Source: Streptomyces sp. SJL17-4 (lineage in GTDB: Bacteria > Actinomycetota > Actinomycetes > Streptomycetales > Streptomycetaceae). Taken from it: a stretch of 64,000 bases of DNA. The notes beneath the pieces were generated by a model. It was not told where the DNA came from. It saw only the letters and a program-made list of their open reading frames with translations, and ran no database searches. Of the stretch, positions 55,649 through 63,450 are shown one piece after another. The stretch lies in NCBI RefSeq assembly GCF_036826855.1, contig NZ_CP104578.1:1550001-1614000 (forward strand), written 5' to 3'. Both the position numbers and the translations under genes were made by a program. Every line of letters begins with the position of its first letter. The stretch's first letter is position 1.

Positions 55649-56854
55649 ATGGCCCGACTCGCCCAGACCGCCGGGCTCACGGACGTCCAGCAGGAGATCC
55701 TCAAGACCGTCCGGGAGTTCGTCGACAAGGAGATCATCCCGGTCGCGACCGAGCTGGAGCACCGCGACGAGTACCCCCAGCAGATCGTCGACGGGCTCAA
55801 GGAGCTCGGCCTGTTCGGTCTGATGATCCCCGAGGAGTACGGCGGTCTGGGTGAGTCGCTCCTCACCTACGCGCTGTGCGTGGAGGAGATCGCGCGTGGC
55901 TGGATGTCGGTCTCCGGCATCATCAACACGCACTTCATCGTGGCGTACATGCTGAAGCAGCACGGCACCCAGGAGCAGAAGGACTACTTCCTTCCGCGGA
56001 TGGCGGCCGGCGAGACGCGTGGCGCGTTCTCGATGTCGGAGCCGGGTCTCGGCTCGGACGTGTCGGCCATCACGTCCAAGGCGGTCAAGGACGGCGACGA
56101 GTACGTCCTGAACGGTCAGAAGATGTGGCTGACCAATGGCGGAACGTCAACACTGGTCGCCGTTCTCGTCCGAAGTGACGAAGGACACCCGGAGGGCACC
56201 GCCCCCCACAAGTCGATGACGACCTTCCTCGTCGAGAAGGAGCCCGGCTTCGGAGAGGTCCGCCCCGGCCTCACCATCCCCGGGAAGATCGACAAGATGG
56301 GTTACAAGGGCGTCGACACCACCGAACTCATCATGGACGGACTGCGCATTCCGGCCAATCGGGTCCTCGGCGGGGTCACCGGCCGAGGGTTTTACCAAAT
56401 GATGGACGGCGTCGAGGTCGGCCGCGTGAACGTGGCGGCCCGTGGCTGTGGGGTCGCTCAGCGTGCCTTCGAGCTGGGTGTCTCGTATGCCCAGCAACGT
56501 CACACTTTCGGCAAGGCGATCGCTCAGCACCAGGCGATTCAGTTCAAGCTGGCCGAGATGGCTACCAAGGTCGAGGCCGCTCATGCCATGATGGTGAACG
56601 CAGCACGCAAAAAGGACTCTGGAGAACGAAACGACCTCGAAGCAGGGATGGCGAAGTACCTCGCCTCCGAATACTGCAAGGAGGTCGTCGAGGATGCCTT
56701 CCGCATTCACGGCGGGTACGGCTTCTCCAAGGAGTACGAGATCGAGCGTCTCTACCGTGAGGCGCCGATGCTGCTCATCGGTGAAGGTACCGCCGAGATC
56801 CAGAAAATGATCATTGGTCGTCGGCTGCTCGAGGAGTACCGGTTCCAGGGTTGA
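55649..56854 (+). CDS. mcd: Methylsuccinyl-CoA dehydrogenase (acyl-CoA dehydrogenase family)
   Basis: The protein has 401 residues and starts three bases after the hydratase stop codon, with GGAGAAG upstream. The FAD-dependent acyl-CoA dehydrogenase signature is complete: AFSMSEPGLGSDVSAITSKA, KMWLTNGG, QRHTFGKAIAQHQAIQFKLAEM, FRIHGGYGFSKEYEIERLYREA, and IGEGTAEIQKMIIGRRLL at the end. The family position and operon indicate oxidation of (2S)-methylsuccinyl-CoA to mesaconyl-CoA. It is shorter than the roughly 550-residue proteobacterial enzymes. Codon usage changes sharply near position 56130: the first ~480 bases have almost only G/C third positions, while the remainder uses many A/T-ending codons (AAT, TCA, ACA, GAA, CAA, AAA). 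Confidence 0.88.
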   Translation: MARLAQTAGLTDVQQEILKTVREFVDKEIIPVATELEHRDEYPQQIVDGLKELGLFGLMIPEEYGGLGESLLTYALCVEEIARGWMSVSGIINTHFIVAYMLKQHGTQEQKDYFLPRMAAGETRGAFSMSEPGLGSDVSAITSKAVKDGDEYVLNGQKMWLTNGGTSTLVAVLVRSDEGHPEGTAPHKSMTTFLVEKEPGFGEVRPGLTIPGKIDKMGYKGVDTTELIMDGLRIPANRVLGGVTGRGFYQMMDGVEVGRVNVAARGCGVAQRAFELGVSYAQQRHTFGKAIAQHQAIQFKLAEMATKVEAAHAMMVNAARKKDSGERNDLEAGMAKYLASEYCKEVVEDAFRIHGGYGFSKEYEIERLYREAPMLLIGEGTAEIQKMIIGRRLLEEYRFQG

Positions 56855-56958
56855 TTGTCGGGTTTGAGTCGTTTCGGCCGCGAAGAAGATCACACCCTGT
56901 GTTCGTCTTCCGGCCGTCGACTCGGTTCCTGGCTTACCCAGTTGCGCCCCGCAACCGA

Positions 56959-56964
56959 TAGCAT
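56959..56964 (+). promoter_or_regulatory. Candidate -10 element for psd
   Basis: TAGCAT fits the TAnnnT pattern about 60 bases upstream of psd. The hairpin GTTGCG-CCC-CGCAAC lies just upstream of it. No clear -35 is seen. Confidence 0.3.
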
Positions 56965-57023
56965 CGCGGGAAAGCCGCCGTCCCCCGTTGCCAGTGCGGC
57001 ATCATCCGCTACGAAGGTCATCC

Positions 57024-57680
57024 ATGCCCCACAGCCAAACCTCTGCACACCGCGACAGCCTCAAGGGCGTACGCCTCGCGCGCGGAGCATCGCCGTGGCT
57101 TCTGCCGACCGTCGCCACCGCGGCGCTCAGCCTCGTGCGCGCGCGCAAGTCGAGGCGGGCCGCGGCCATCGCCGTGCCGACCACCGCGCTCGCGGCCGGC
57201 ATGCTGTGGTTCTTCCGCGACCCCGAGCGCGAGATCGCTCAGGGCCGGGTCATCTCCCCCGCCGACGGTGTGGTGCAGAGCATCATGCCGTGGAAGGACG
57301 GGCGCACCCGGGTCGCCATCTTCATGAGCCCGCTGAACGTCCACGTCAACCGCGCGCCGCTGGCCGGCACCGTGACGTCCGTGGAGCACGTTCCCGGTGG
57401 GTTCGTGCCGGCGTTCAACAAGGAGAGCGAGAACAACGAGCGCGTTGTCTGGCACTTCGACACCGAGCTCGGCGACATCGAGATGGTGCAGATCGCGGGC
57501 GCCGTCGCCCGGCGCATCGTGCCGTACATCCCGCAGGGGACCAAGGTCGAGCAGGGTGACCGCATCGGTCTGATCCGCTTCGGCTCCCGCGTCGACATCT
57601 ACCTCCCCGAGGGTGTCGAGGTCGCCGTCGAGGTCGGCCAGGCCACCACAGCGGGGGTGACTCGCATTGACCGTGATTGA
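57024..57680 (+). CDS. psd: Phosphatidylserine decarboxylase
   Basis: The protein has 218 residues and starts at ATG 57024 with AAGG upstream. It has an N-terminal membrane region (LLPTVATAALSLVRARKSRRAAAIAVPTTALAAGMLWFF). The catalytic part has FFRDPEREI, ISPADGVVQ, FMSPLNVHVNRAPLAG and PAFNKESENNER. The autocatalytic cleavage site for the pyruvoyl group is the Gly-Ser in IRFGSRVDIYLPEG. It makes phosphatidylethanolamine at the membrane. The 3' end overlaps the start of pssA. The short form matches the actinobacterial PSD type. Confidence 0.92.
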   Translation: MPHSQTSAHRDSLKGVRLARGASPWLLPTVATAALSLVRARKSRRAAAIAVPTTALAAGMLWFFRDPEREIAQGRVISPADGVVQSIMPWKDGRTRVAIFMSPLNVHVNRAPLAGTVTSVEHVPGGFVPAFNKESENNERVVWHFDTELGDIEMVQIAGAVARRIVPYIPQGTKVEQGDRIGLIRFGSRVDIYLPEGVEVAVEVGQATTAGVTRIDRD

Positions 57681-58539
57681 TCCCGACACACGGGCCGGCG
57701 ACTGGGTCGCCGGCACCGATACGGAAGCGGCCGAAGAGGCCGAGGAGATGCCGCTGTCGCTGAGGCTGTCCATAGCGGACGCCCTCACGCTCGGTAACGC
57801 CACGTGTGGATTCATGGCGGTGTACTTCACCACCACGGGAATCCTCATCCCGCACCTGACGGGCAGCACGGAGACCGGCATGGCGCGCAACAGCGCCGCC
57901 ACCGCCGTGATCCTGATGCTCGCCGCGGCGATCTTCGACCTCTTCGACGGGATCGTGGCGCGCAAGCTCCGCTCCTCCCCGATGGGCGCCGAACTCGACA
58001 ACCTCTCGGACCTGATCAGCTTCGGTCTGGCCCCGGCCTACTTCGTACTCGTGTACGGCATGGTCACGCCCGGCGCGCAGCAGAAGGTCTCGGCGGTGGC
58101 CGCGATCGTGGTGCTGCTCGCGGTGGTGCTGCGGCTGGCGAGATTCTCCTGCGTGACCATGAAGGACGGCATGTTCCAGGGCATGCCGAGCCCCTTCGGC
58201 GCGCTGACGGTGGTCTCGATCGTGCTCCTGGAGCTGCCGTTCATCCCGACGCTGCTCGCGATCATCGGCGTCGCCTGGCTGATGGTGAGCCGGGTCGAGT
58301 ACCCCAAGCCGCGGGGCATCCTCGCGGTGGCGATGCTCAGCTGGATCGTCGGTGCGATGGGCATGCTGGCGGCCTGGGCCTTCGACGCTCCGGGCGGACA
58401 GTTCCTGCTCCAGACCGGGTGCGCGCTCCAGGTCGTGATGGGCGCCGTGATCCCCCTCTTCGCGACGGCCCGTCGAGTGAACACCTTCCGCGGCAACCGG
58501 CGTGAGAGCCGGGAGGCACGGGCGGCGCAGCTGCCGTAG
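57667..58539 (+). CDS. pssA: CDP-diacylglycerol-serine O-phosphatidyltransferase
   Basis: The protein has 290 residues with about seven membrane helices. The CDP-alcohol phosphatidyltransferase motif reads DLFDGIVARKLRSSPMGAEL followed by DNLSD (DxxDGxxAR...G...D...D). It makes phosphatidylserine from CDP-diacylglycerol and serine, the substrate of the enzyme encoded just upstream. The start is probably TTG 57667, six to eight bases after GGGGGTGA. GTG 57673 is an alternative; either overlaps the psd stop codon, indicating coupling. A perfect hairpin terminator follows. Confidence 0.9.
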   Translation: MTVIDPDTRAGDWVAGTDTEAAEEAEEMPLSLRLSIADALTLGNATCGFMAVYFTTTGILIPHLTGSTETGMARNSAATAVILMLAAAIFDLFDGIVARKLRSSPMGAELDNLSDLISFGLAPAYFVLVYGMVTPGAQQKVSAVAAIVVLLAVVLRLARFSCVTMKDGMFQGMPSPFGALTVVSIVLLELPFIPTLLAIIGVAWLMVSRVEYPKPRGILAVAMLSWIVGAMGMLAAWAFDAPGGQFLLQTGCALQVVMGAVIPLFATARRVNTFRGNRRESREARAAQLP

Positions 58540-58557
58540 CGCGGGACGCGAACGTAC

Positions 58558-58597
58558 GGAAGGGCCCCGGAGGCGATATCGCCTCCGGGGCCCTTCC
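58558..58597. terminator. 40-bp palindromic bidirectional terminator
   Basis: Positions 58558-58577 and 58578-58597 are exact inverted complements, giving a fully self-complementary hairpin. It lies between the convergent ends of pssA and the acetyltransferase gene. Confidence 0.8.
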
Positions 58598-58611
58598 TCG
58601 TGCCCGGGGGG

Positions 58612-59145
58612 CTATCCGACGCGCTTGTAGTAGAGCGTGGTGGCGCGCAGGACGCCGGCCGGGTCGGCGGCGAAGTCCGGGATCGTGCCGGCGGCCGTCC
58701 AGCCCGCGCCCCGGTAGAGGCGCTCGGCCGGGCTGTCGGTCCGGGTGTCCAGGACGAGCAGGGTGAGGCCGCCGACGGCGGCGTGGGCCTCGGCCGTGGC
58801 GAGCAGCCGCCGCCCGAGGCCGCGGCCCCGGGCGGACCGGTGGACCAGGAGGCGGGCGATCTCACCGCGGTGCCTGCCGTTGGCCGGGCCGCCGCGGACG
58901 AGGGTGACGACGCCGGTGAGGCTCCCGTCGGGGCCGTGGGCGGCCCAGACGTCGCGCACGCCCTCCGCGGCCTCCTCGGCGACCCGCGACCACCAGGCGG
59001 CCGCCTCGGGGGCCTCCAGGGGCGCCAGGAAGCCGACGGAGGCGCCGGAGTCCACGGCGTCGAGGAGAAGCGCGGCGAGACCGGTGGAGGAGTGGGCGCG
59101 GACCTCGTCGGGGGTGAGGCGCTCGATGCGGTCGGGGGCGGTCAT
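58612..59145 (-). CDS. GNAT family N-acetyltransferase
   Basis: The protein has 177 residues. ATG 59145 follows GAGGGG; in-frame starts at 59175 and 59190 have no ribosome-binding site. DRIERLTPDEVRAHSSTGLAALLLDAV opens the domain. The acetyl-CoA loop is RGEIARLLVHRSARGRGLGRRLL (R-G-R-G-L-G-R), followed by LTLLVLDTRTDSPAERLYRGAGW. The acceptor is unknown; small-molecule or antibiotic N-acetylation is possible for this subgroup. It is divergent from the epimerase gene. Confidence 0.83.
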   Translation of the reverse strand: MTAPDRIERLTPDEVRAHSSTGLAALLLDAVDSGASVGFLAPLEAPEAAAWWSRVAEEAAEGVRDVWAAHGPDGSLTGVVTLVRGGPANGRHRGEIARLLVHRSARGRGLGRRLLATAEAHAAVGGLTLLVLDTRTDSPAERLYRGAGWTAAGTIPDFAADPAGVLRATTLYYKRVG

Positions 59146-59196
59146 GAGGGGCTGCCCCTCGATCGGTACGTTCATGGACCCGAGCTTCACACCGCG

Positions 59197-59227
59197 TTGT
59201 TTCCGGCGTGTGACGATCTTCTAGGCT
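59197..59227 (+). promoter_or_regulatory. Promoter of a leaderless epimerase transcript
   Basis: TTGTTT (59197-59202) and TAGGCT (59222-59227) are separated by 19 bases. The -10 lies seven bases before ATG 59235. There is no ribosome-binding site, so the message is probably leaderless. Confidence 0.45.
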
Positions 59228-59234
59228 GTGGATC

Positions 59235-60074
59235 ATGCGTGTACTCGTCGCGGGCGCCACGGGCGCCGTCGGTCGTCAGCTCGTGCCCCTCCTCGAGGAG
59301 GCCGGCCACGAGGTCGTGGGGATCTCCCGGCGCGGACCGCGCCCCGTGGACGTCCTGGACGCCGGGGCGGTGCACCGGGCGGTGGCCGAGGCGGCGCCGG
59401 ACGCGGTGGTCCACCAGCTGACGGATCTCGGGTCGGCGGACGGTGCCGCGAACAACCGGATCAGGGTCGACGGCACCCGGAACCTCGTGGACGCGGCGCG
59501 CGCGGCCGGTGTGCGGCGGATCGTCGCGCAGTCGATCAGCTGGGCGTACGCCCCCGGGGACGGACCGGCGGACGAGTCCGTACCGCTCGATCCGACCGAG
59601 GAGGCGCCCCGGTCCCGGATCGTCGCCGGGGTGCGGGCCCTGGAGTCCGTGGCGGCCGAACTGCCGGAGGCCGTGGTCCTGCGCTACGGCATCCTGTACG
59701 GCCCCGGAACCTGGTACGCCGCGGGTGGCGCCGTGGCCGCGGCGCTCGCCGGGGACCCGGCGGCCCGGTTCCTCGGGAGCACGGCGGCGGACGACGCCGT
59801 GAGCTCCTTCGTGCACGTCGCCGATGCCGCCGAGGCGGCCGTACGGGCTCTCTCGTGGCCCTCGGGCGCGTACAACGTGGTGGACGACGAGCCCGCGCCC
59901 GGTCACGCCTGGCTGCCGGTCCTGGCCGAGGCGCTGGGTGTGCCCGCGCCCCGCCGGAGCGAGGGCGGGGCGCCTTGGGCGCGGGGCGCGGTGAACGCCC
60001 GCGCCCGTGCCCTGGGCTGGGCCCCGGCCCGCCCGTCCTGGCGGACGGGCTTCGCGGACCAGGGCCGGGGCTGA
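59235..60074 (+). CDS. NAD-dependent epimerase/dehydratase (extended SDR)
   Basis: The protein has 279 residues. MRVLVAGATGAVGRQLVPLL holds the NAD(P)-binding GxTGxxG loop. NNRIRVDGTRNLVDAARAAGV, QSISWAYAP (with the YxxxK-type region replaced by a Ser/Tyr segment), RYGILYGPGTWY and SSFVHVADAAEAAVRAL follow the atypical SDR a-subfamily. The canonical YxxxK pair is not obvious, so it may be a binding protein or an atypical reductase. It acts in the cytoplasm; the substrate is unknown. Confidence 0.82.
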   Translation: MRVLVAGATGAVGRQLVPLLEEAGHEVVGISRRGPRPVDVLDAGAVHRAVAEAAPDAVVHQLTDLGSADGAANNRIRVDGTRNLVDAARAAGVRRIVAQSISWAYAPGDGPADESVPLDPTEEAPRSRIVAGVRALESVAAELPEAVVLRYGILYGPGTWYAAGGAVAAALAGDPAARFLGSTAADDAVSSFVHVADAAEAAVRALSWPSGAYNVVDDEPAPGHAWLPVLAEALGVPAPRRSEGGAPWARGAVNARARALGWAPARPSWRTGFADQGRG

Positions 60075-60078
60075 CCGG

Positions 60079-61344
60079 TCAGGGCGTGTAGGACGTGGCG
60101 GCGTCCGCGACGAAGGGCTCCCGGACCGTGCGCATGCCGCCGGGGACCTTCTTGTCCGGCTGGATGATGACGGACTCCCGGGACGACGGGGCCTTGGGGT
60201 CGCCGAGGTTGTGGCTCATCCCGAAGCCGGCGTCGTAGGACGTCAGTGTCAGGAGTGCCTTGCCGACACCGTCACGGGTGAGGTCCTTGCTCTCGCAGGC
60301 CTTCTTCAGGGCCTCGCCGAAGACGCTCGCCGCGGTCCAGCCGGCGACGATGCCGTTGTCGAGGGAGTCGCTCGGGTAGGCGGCCTTGTAGTCCGCGACC
60401 AGCTTCTTGGCGGTGGGGGTGTCCGCGCCGATGGGGAGGCTCGGGGAGGCGAACCAGTACATCTTCTCCAGCGCGGGTCCCGCCTGGGTGCCGAGGAGCT
60501 GCGGCGCGAAGGCCGAGTTGTTGCCGACGACGGGGACCTTCAGGCCGGTGGCGGCGGCGACTCCGACGAGGGAGGCGGCCTGGCGGGGGCCAGCGCTGAT
60601 GACGATGGCCTTGACCCCGGCCTGCTTGAGGGCCGCGACCTGCGCCGACATGTCATTGTCGGTGGGCTTGATCTTCTGCTCGACGACGGTCAGGCCCGCC
60701 TTCTCCGCCGCGTACTTCGAGCCCTTGAGCGCGTTCTCGCCGTAGTCGCCCTCGAAGTAGACGTGGCCGAGCTTGTCACCCGACTTCAGGCCCTTCTCCT
60801 TGAGCAGGAAGTCCACGGCGTTGATGGTCTCCACGTCGTACGTGGCGCCCAGGACGCGGATGTACGGGGAGCCGAGCAGCGAGGCCGACCAGGCCTGCGG
60901 GAGGACGAGGCCCTTGTCCGTGGTGTCGACCCGGGGCTTGACGGCGGCGACGAACGGGGAGCCGATGAACTGGGTGTAGCCGACGACCTTCGGCTCCAGT
61001 TCGGTGTAGGCGGCGAGCGCCTTCTGCGGGTCGTAACCGTGGTCGCGGACCGTCAGTTCCAGCTGCCGCCCGCAGATCCCTCCGGCGGCGTTGACCTGCT
61101 TCACGTACAGCTGCTGGGCCTGGGTGACGCTCTTGCCGAGGGTGGCGTAGACGCCGGTCATGTCGGTGAGCGCGCCGAGCGAGATCGTCTTGTCGGTGAC
61201 GCCCTCGCCGGTCTTCACCCCGCCCGCGCCGGTCTGCTTGCCGTCGCCGGTCTTGGCCTTGGAGCTGCATCCGGCGGCGGTGAGGGCGACCAGTGCGGCG
61301 AGCGCGGCGGCCAGGCCCCGCACGGCCTGTCGTCTGTGGTTCAT
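60079..61344 (-). CDS. livK: Branched-chain amino acid ABC transporter substrate-binding lipoprotein
   Basis: The protein has 421 residues. A lipoprotein signal peptide ends in the lipobox LTAAGC (Cys26). The periplasmic-binding type I fold (receptor family ligand-binding) is visible in KTISLGALTDMTGVYATLG, YVKQVNAAGGICGRQLELTV, DPQKALAAYTEL, GHVYFEGDYGENALKGSKYA and VVGNNSAFAPQLLG. It is the last gene of a liv operon, with its start overlapping the permease stop as ATGA. The ligand may be leucine-type amino acids or another small acid (amide or urea importers share this fold). Confidence 0.87.
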   Translation of the reverse strand: MNHRRQAVRGLAAALAALVALTAAGCSSKAKTGDGKQTGAGGVKTGEGVTDKTISLGALTDMTGVYATLGKSVTQAQQLYVKQVNAAGGICGRQLELTVRDHGYDPQKALAAYTELEPKVVGYTQFIGSPFVAAVKPRVDTTDKGLVLPQAWSASLLGSPYIRVLGATYDVETINAVDFLLKEKGLKSGDKLGHVYFEGDYGENALKGSKYAAEKAGLTVVEQKIKPTDNDMSAQVAALKQAGVKAIVISAGPRQAASLVGVAAATGLKVPVVGNNSAFAPQLLGTQAGPALEKMYWFASPSLPIGADTPTAKKLVADYKAAYPSDSLDNGIVAGWTAASVFGEALKKACESKDLTRDGVGKALLTLTSYDAGFGMSHNLGDPKAPSSRESVIIQPDKKVPGGMRTVREPFVADAATSYTP

Positions 61345-62567
61345 CGTGCCTCCCCTGAGGGTTCGGTGGTGGTCGGGGTGTGGGTGGGGTCTTTGGGGCT
61401 TGTGGGGCTCTCGGGGTTCGTGGGGCTCTCGGGGTTCGTAGGGCTTTGGGGGTTCGTGGGGCTTTGGGGGTTCGTGGGGTTGTTGGGGTTCTTGCCGCTG
61501 CCGGGTTCGCCGGGCCTTCGCGCCGCGAGCCGGGCGAGGCCTCCGGGCAGGAACAGGACCACCGCGACGACGGCGGCGCCGTACAGGTAGCGCGCGGCCT
61601 CCCCCGGCGCGATGCCGCCCGTTCCGGGGGCGGAGACCAGCGGGAGCGCGTCGCTGTAGCGGTTGAGGAGCTGCGGCAGGAGGGAGACGAAGACGCCTCC
61701 GGCGACCGCTCCCGCGACCGAGCCGAGACCGCCGATGACGATCATGGCCAGGTATTCGAGGGAGAGCGCCATGCCGAAGTACTCCGGCACCGTGCGCTGG
61801 AAGACCAGGGCGAGCAGGACACCGGCGAGGCCCGCGTACATGGAGGACAGGACGAAGACGGCGGCGCGGTAGCGGGCGACCGGGATGCCCATGACGCCGG
61901 CGGCGATCCGGTGGTCGCGGATGGCGTTCATCGCGCGTCCCGGGCGGCCCCGGAGGACGCCGCGGGCGAAGAGCACCCCGCCGAGGAGCAGGACGAGACC
62001 GAGGTACCAGAGCTTCTCCACCGCCCCGAACGGGACCTGGGCGACGAGGAGTTCGGTGTCGTCGAAGGTGAGGCCGAAGAGGGAGAGCGGCGGGACCGCG
62101 CGGCCGTTGTAGCCGCCCGTGAGGTCGTGGGCGTTGAAGAGGACGTGCTGGCCGATGAAGATCAGCGCGAGGGTGGCGATGCCGAGGTACGCGCCCCGCA
62201 GCCGTCCCGCGATGGGGCTGAACACCCCGCCGGCCAGGCCCGAGAGGGCGACCGCGAGGACGGCGGCGAGCCAGCCGGGCAGGCCGAGCCCGGCGAGCCC
62301 GTCGGCCCCGTCCCCGGCGAAGGCGCAGTAGCCGTAGGCGCCGACGGCGAGGAAGAAGGCGTGTCCCATGGAGAGCTGTCCGGTGGCGCCGGTCAGCAGG
62401 TTGATGCCGATCGCGCCGAGGGCGGCGGCCATCGCGAAGAGGCCCGCCTGGAGCCAGAACCGGTCCAGGTAGAAGGGCAGCACGAGGAGGACGAGGCCGG
62501 CGGCGGCCCCCACGTACAGCGCGGGGGTGCCGACCCGCAGGCCGCTCCGGGCGAGGGTCTCAGACAC
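61341..62567 (-). CDS. livM: Branched-chain amino acid ABC transporter permease (LivM) with NPxSPT-repeat tail
   Basis: The protein has 408 residues and starts at GTG 62567. The N-terminal 350 residues are a LivM-type permease with about nine helices; INLLTGATGQLSMGHAFFLAVGAYGY, LRGAYLGIATLALIFIGQHV, RAMNAIRDHRIAAGVMGIPVARYRA and YLAMIVIGGLGSVAGAVAGG are characteristic. Residues 359-408 form an Asn/Pro/Ser/Thr-rich tail encoded by six 18-bp repeats. It overlaps the LivH stop by eight bases and the substrate-binding gene start by four bases. Confidence 0.88.
   Translation of the reverse strand: MSETLARSGLRVGTPALYVGAAAGLVLLVLPFYLDRFWLQAGLFAMAAALGAIGINLLTGATGQLSMGHAFFLAVGAYGYCAFAGDGADGLAGLGLPGWLAAVLAVALSGLAGGVFSPIAGRLRGAYLGIATLALIFIGQHVLFNAHDLTGGYNGRAVPPLSLFGLTFDDTELLVAQVPFGAVEKLWYLGLVLLLGGVLFARGVLRGRPGRAMNAIRDHRIAAGVMGIPVARYRAAVFVLSSMYAGLAGVLLALVFQRTVPEYFGMALSLEYLAMIVIGGLGSVAGAVAGGVFVSLLPQLLNRYSDALPLVSAPGTGGIAPGEAARYLYGAAVVAVVLFLPGGLARLAARRPGEPGSGKNPNNPTNPQSPTNPQSPTNPESPTNPESPTSPKDPTHTPTTTEPSGEAR
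61386..61493. repeat. Six 18-bp tandem repeats inside livM
   Basis: Copies of GGGGCTCTCGGGGTTCGT and variants start at 61386, 61404, 61422, 61440, 61458 and 61476. On the minus strand they encode repeated NPxSPT-type hexapeptides at the LivM C-terminus. Being in phase with codons, changes in copy number would not shift the frame. Confidence 0.85.
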
Positions 62568-63450
62568 GGGCGAGCTCCTTCGTGCCGAAGAGTCCGGCCG
62601 GGCGGATCAGGAGCACCGCGACCATGACGAGATACGGGGCCAGGTCGCCGATCCCCCGGCCGAGGAACGCCAGGTCGCCCTGGTAGCCGGTGGCGAGGGA
62701 CTCGGTGACGCCGACGAGGAGGCCGCCGACGAGGGCGCCCGTCGTGGAGTCGAGGCCACCGAGGATGGCGGCGGGGAAGGCCTTGAGCGCGGCGAGCGAG
62801 GTGGCCCGCTCCAGGCCCGGGGTCGGGAAGACGGTGAGGAAGAGCGCGGCGACGGCTGCGAGACCGCCGGCGACCGCCCAGGCGCCGATCGAGACCCGGC
62901 CGAGCCGGATGCCCATGAGGGCGGCGGTCTCCTGGTTCTCGGCGGCGGCCCGCATGGCGACGCCCCAGGAGGTGTACCGGAAGGCGAGCAGGAAGGCGGT
63001 GATGAGGAGGCCCGCGACGAGCAGCGCGGCGATCCGGGTCTCCGCGATGGTGACCCCTCCGACGGTGACGACGGCATCACCCCACGGGTCGCCGAGGGCG
63101 AGGATGTCGGTGCCGATCCGGCGGGTCAGTTCGGTGGCGAGCAGGATGTCGACCCCGATGGTGACGATGGCGAGGACGCTGTGGTCGGTGCCCCGGTGAC
63201 GGCGCATCACGAGGAACTCGACGGCCGCTCCGACCACCGCCGCGCCCGCGATGCCGGCGAGCAGCGCGGGCCAGAAGCCGATGTCGTCGTGGAGGACGGC
63301 GGTGACGTAACCGCCCGCGAGGAGAAGGGAGGCGTGGGCGAAGTTGACGACCTCGGTGGCCCGGAAGATGACCACGAATCCGAGGGCGATGAGGGCGTAG
63401 ATCGAGCCCAGTGAGATGCCGTTGATCAGGAACTCGGCGAACGTGCTCAC
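62560..63450 (-). CDS. livH: Branched-chain amino acid ABC transporter permease (LivH)
   Basis: The protein has 296 residues and about eight helices. GTG 63450 follows GAGGAG at eight bases. FLINGISLGSIYALIALGFVVIFRATEVVNFAHASLLLAGGYV is the LivH N-terminus (quoted in outline, residues 7-49). AMRAAAENQETAALMGIRLGRV carries the EAA-like cytoplasmic loop, and AAILGGLDSTTGALVGGLLVGVTES follows. It pairs with LivM to form the membrane channel. Its start overlaps the ATPase stop codon as GTGA. Confidence 0.88.
   Translation of the reverse strand: MSTFAEFLINGISLGSIYALIALGFVVIFRATEVVNFAHASLLLAGGYVTAVLHDDIGFWPALLAGIAGAAVVGAAVEFLVMRRHRGTDHSVLAIVTIGVDILLATELTRRIGTDILALGDPWGDAVVTVGGVTIAETRIAALLVAGLLITAFLLAFRYTSWGVAMRAAAENQETAALMGIRLGRVSIGAWAVAGGLAAVAALFLTVFPTPGLERATSLAALKAFPAAILGGLDSTTGALVGGLLVGVTESLATGYQGDLAFLGRGIGDLAPYLVMVAVLLIRPAGLFGTKELARV

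Noticed and set aside
47648..56854. Polyketide or other biosynthetic gene cluster suggested by ccr
   Set aside because: No polyketide synthase, NRPS or tailoring genes are present; the order of genes matches the primary-metabolism ethylmalonyl-CoA locus.
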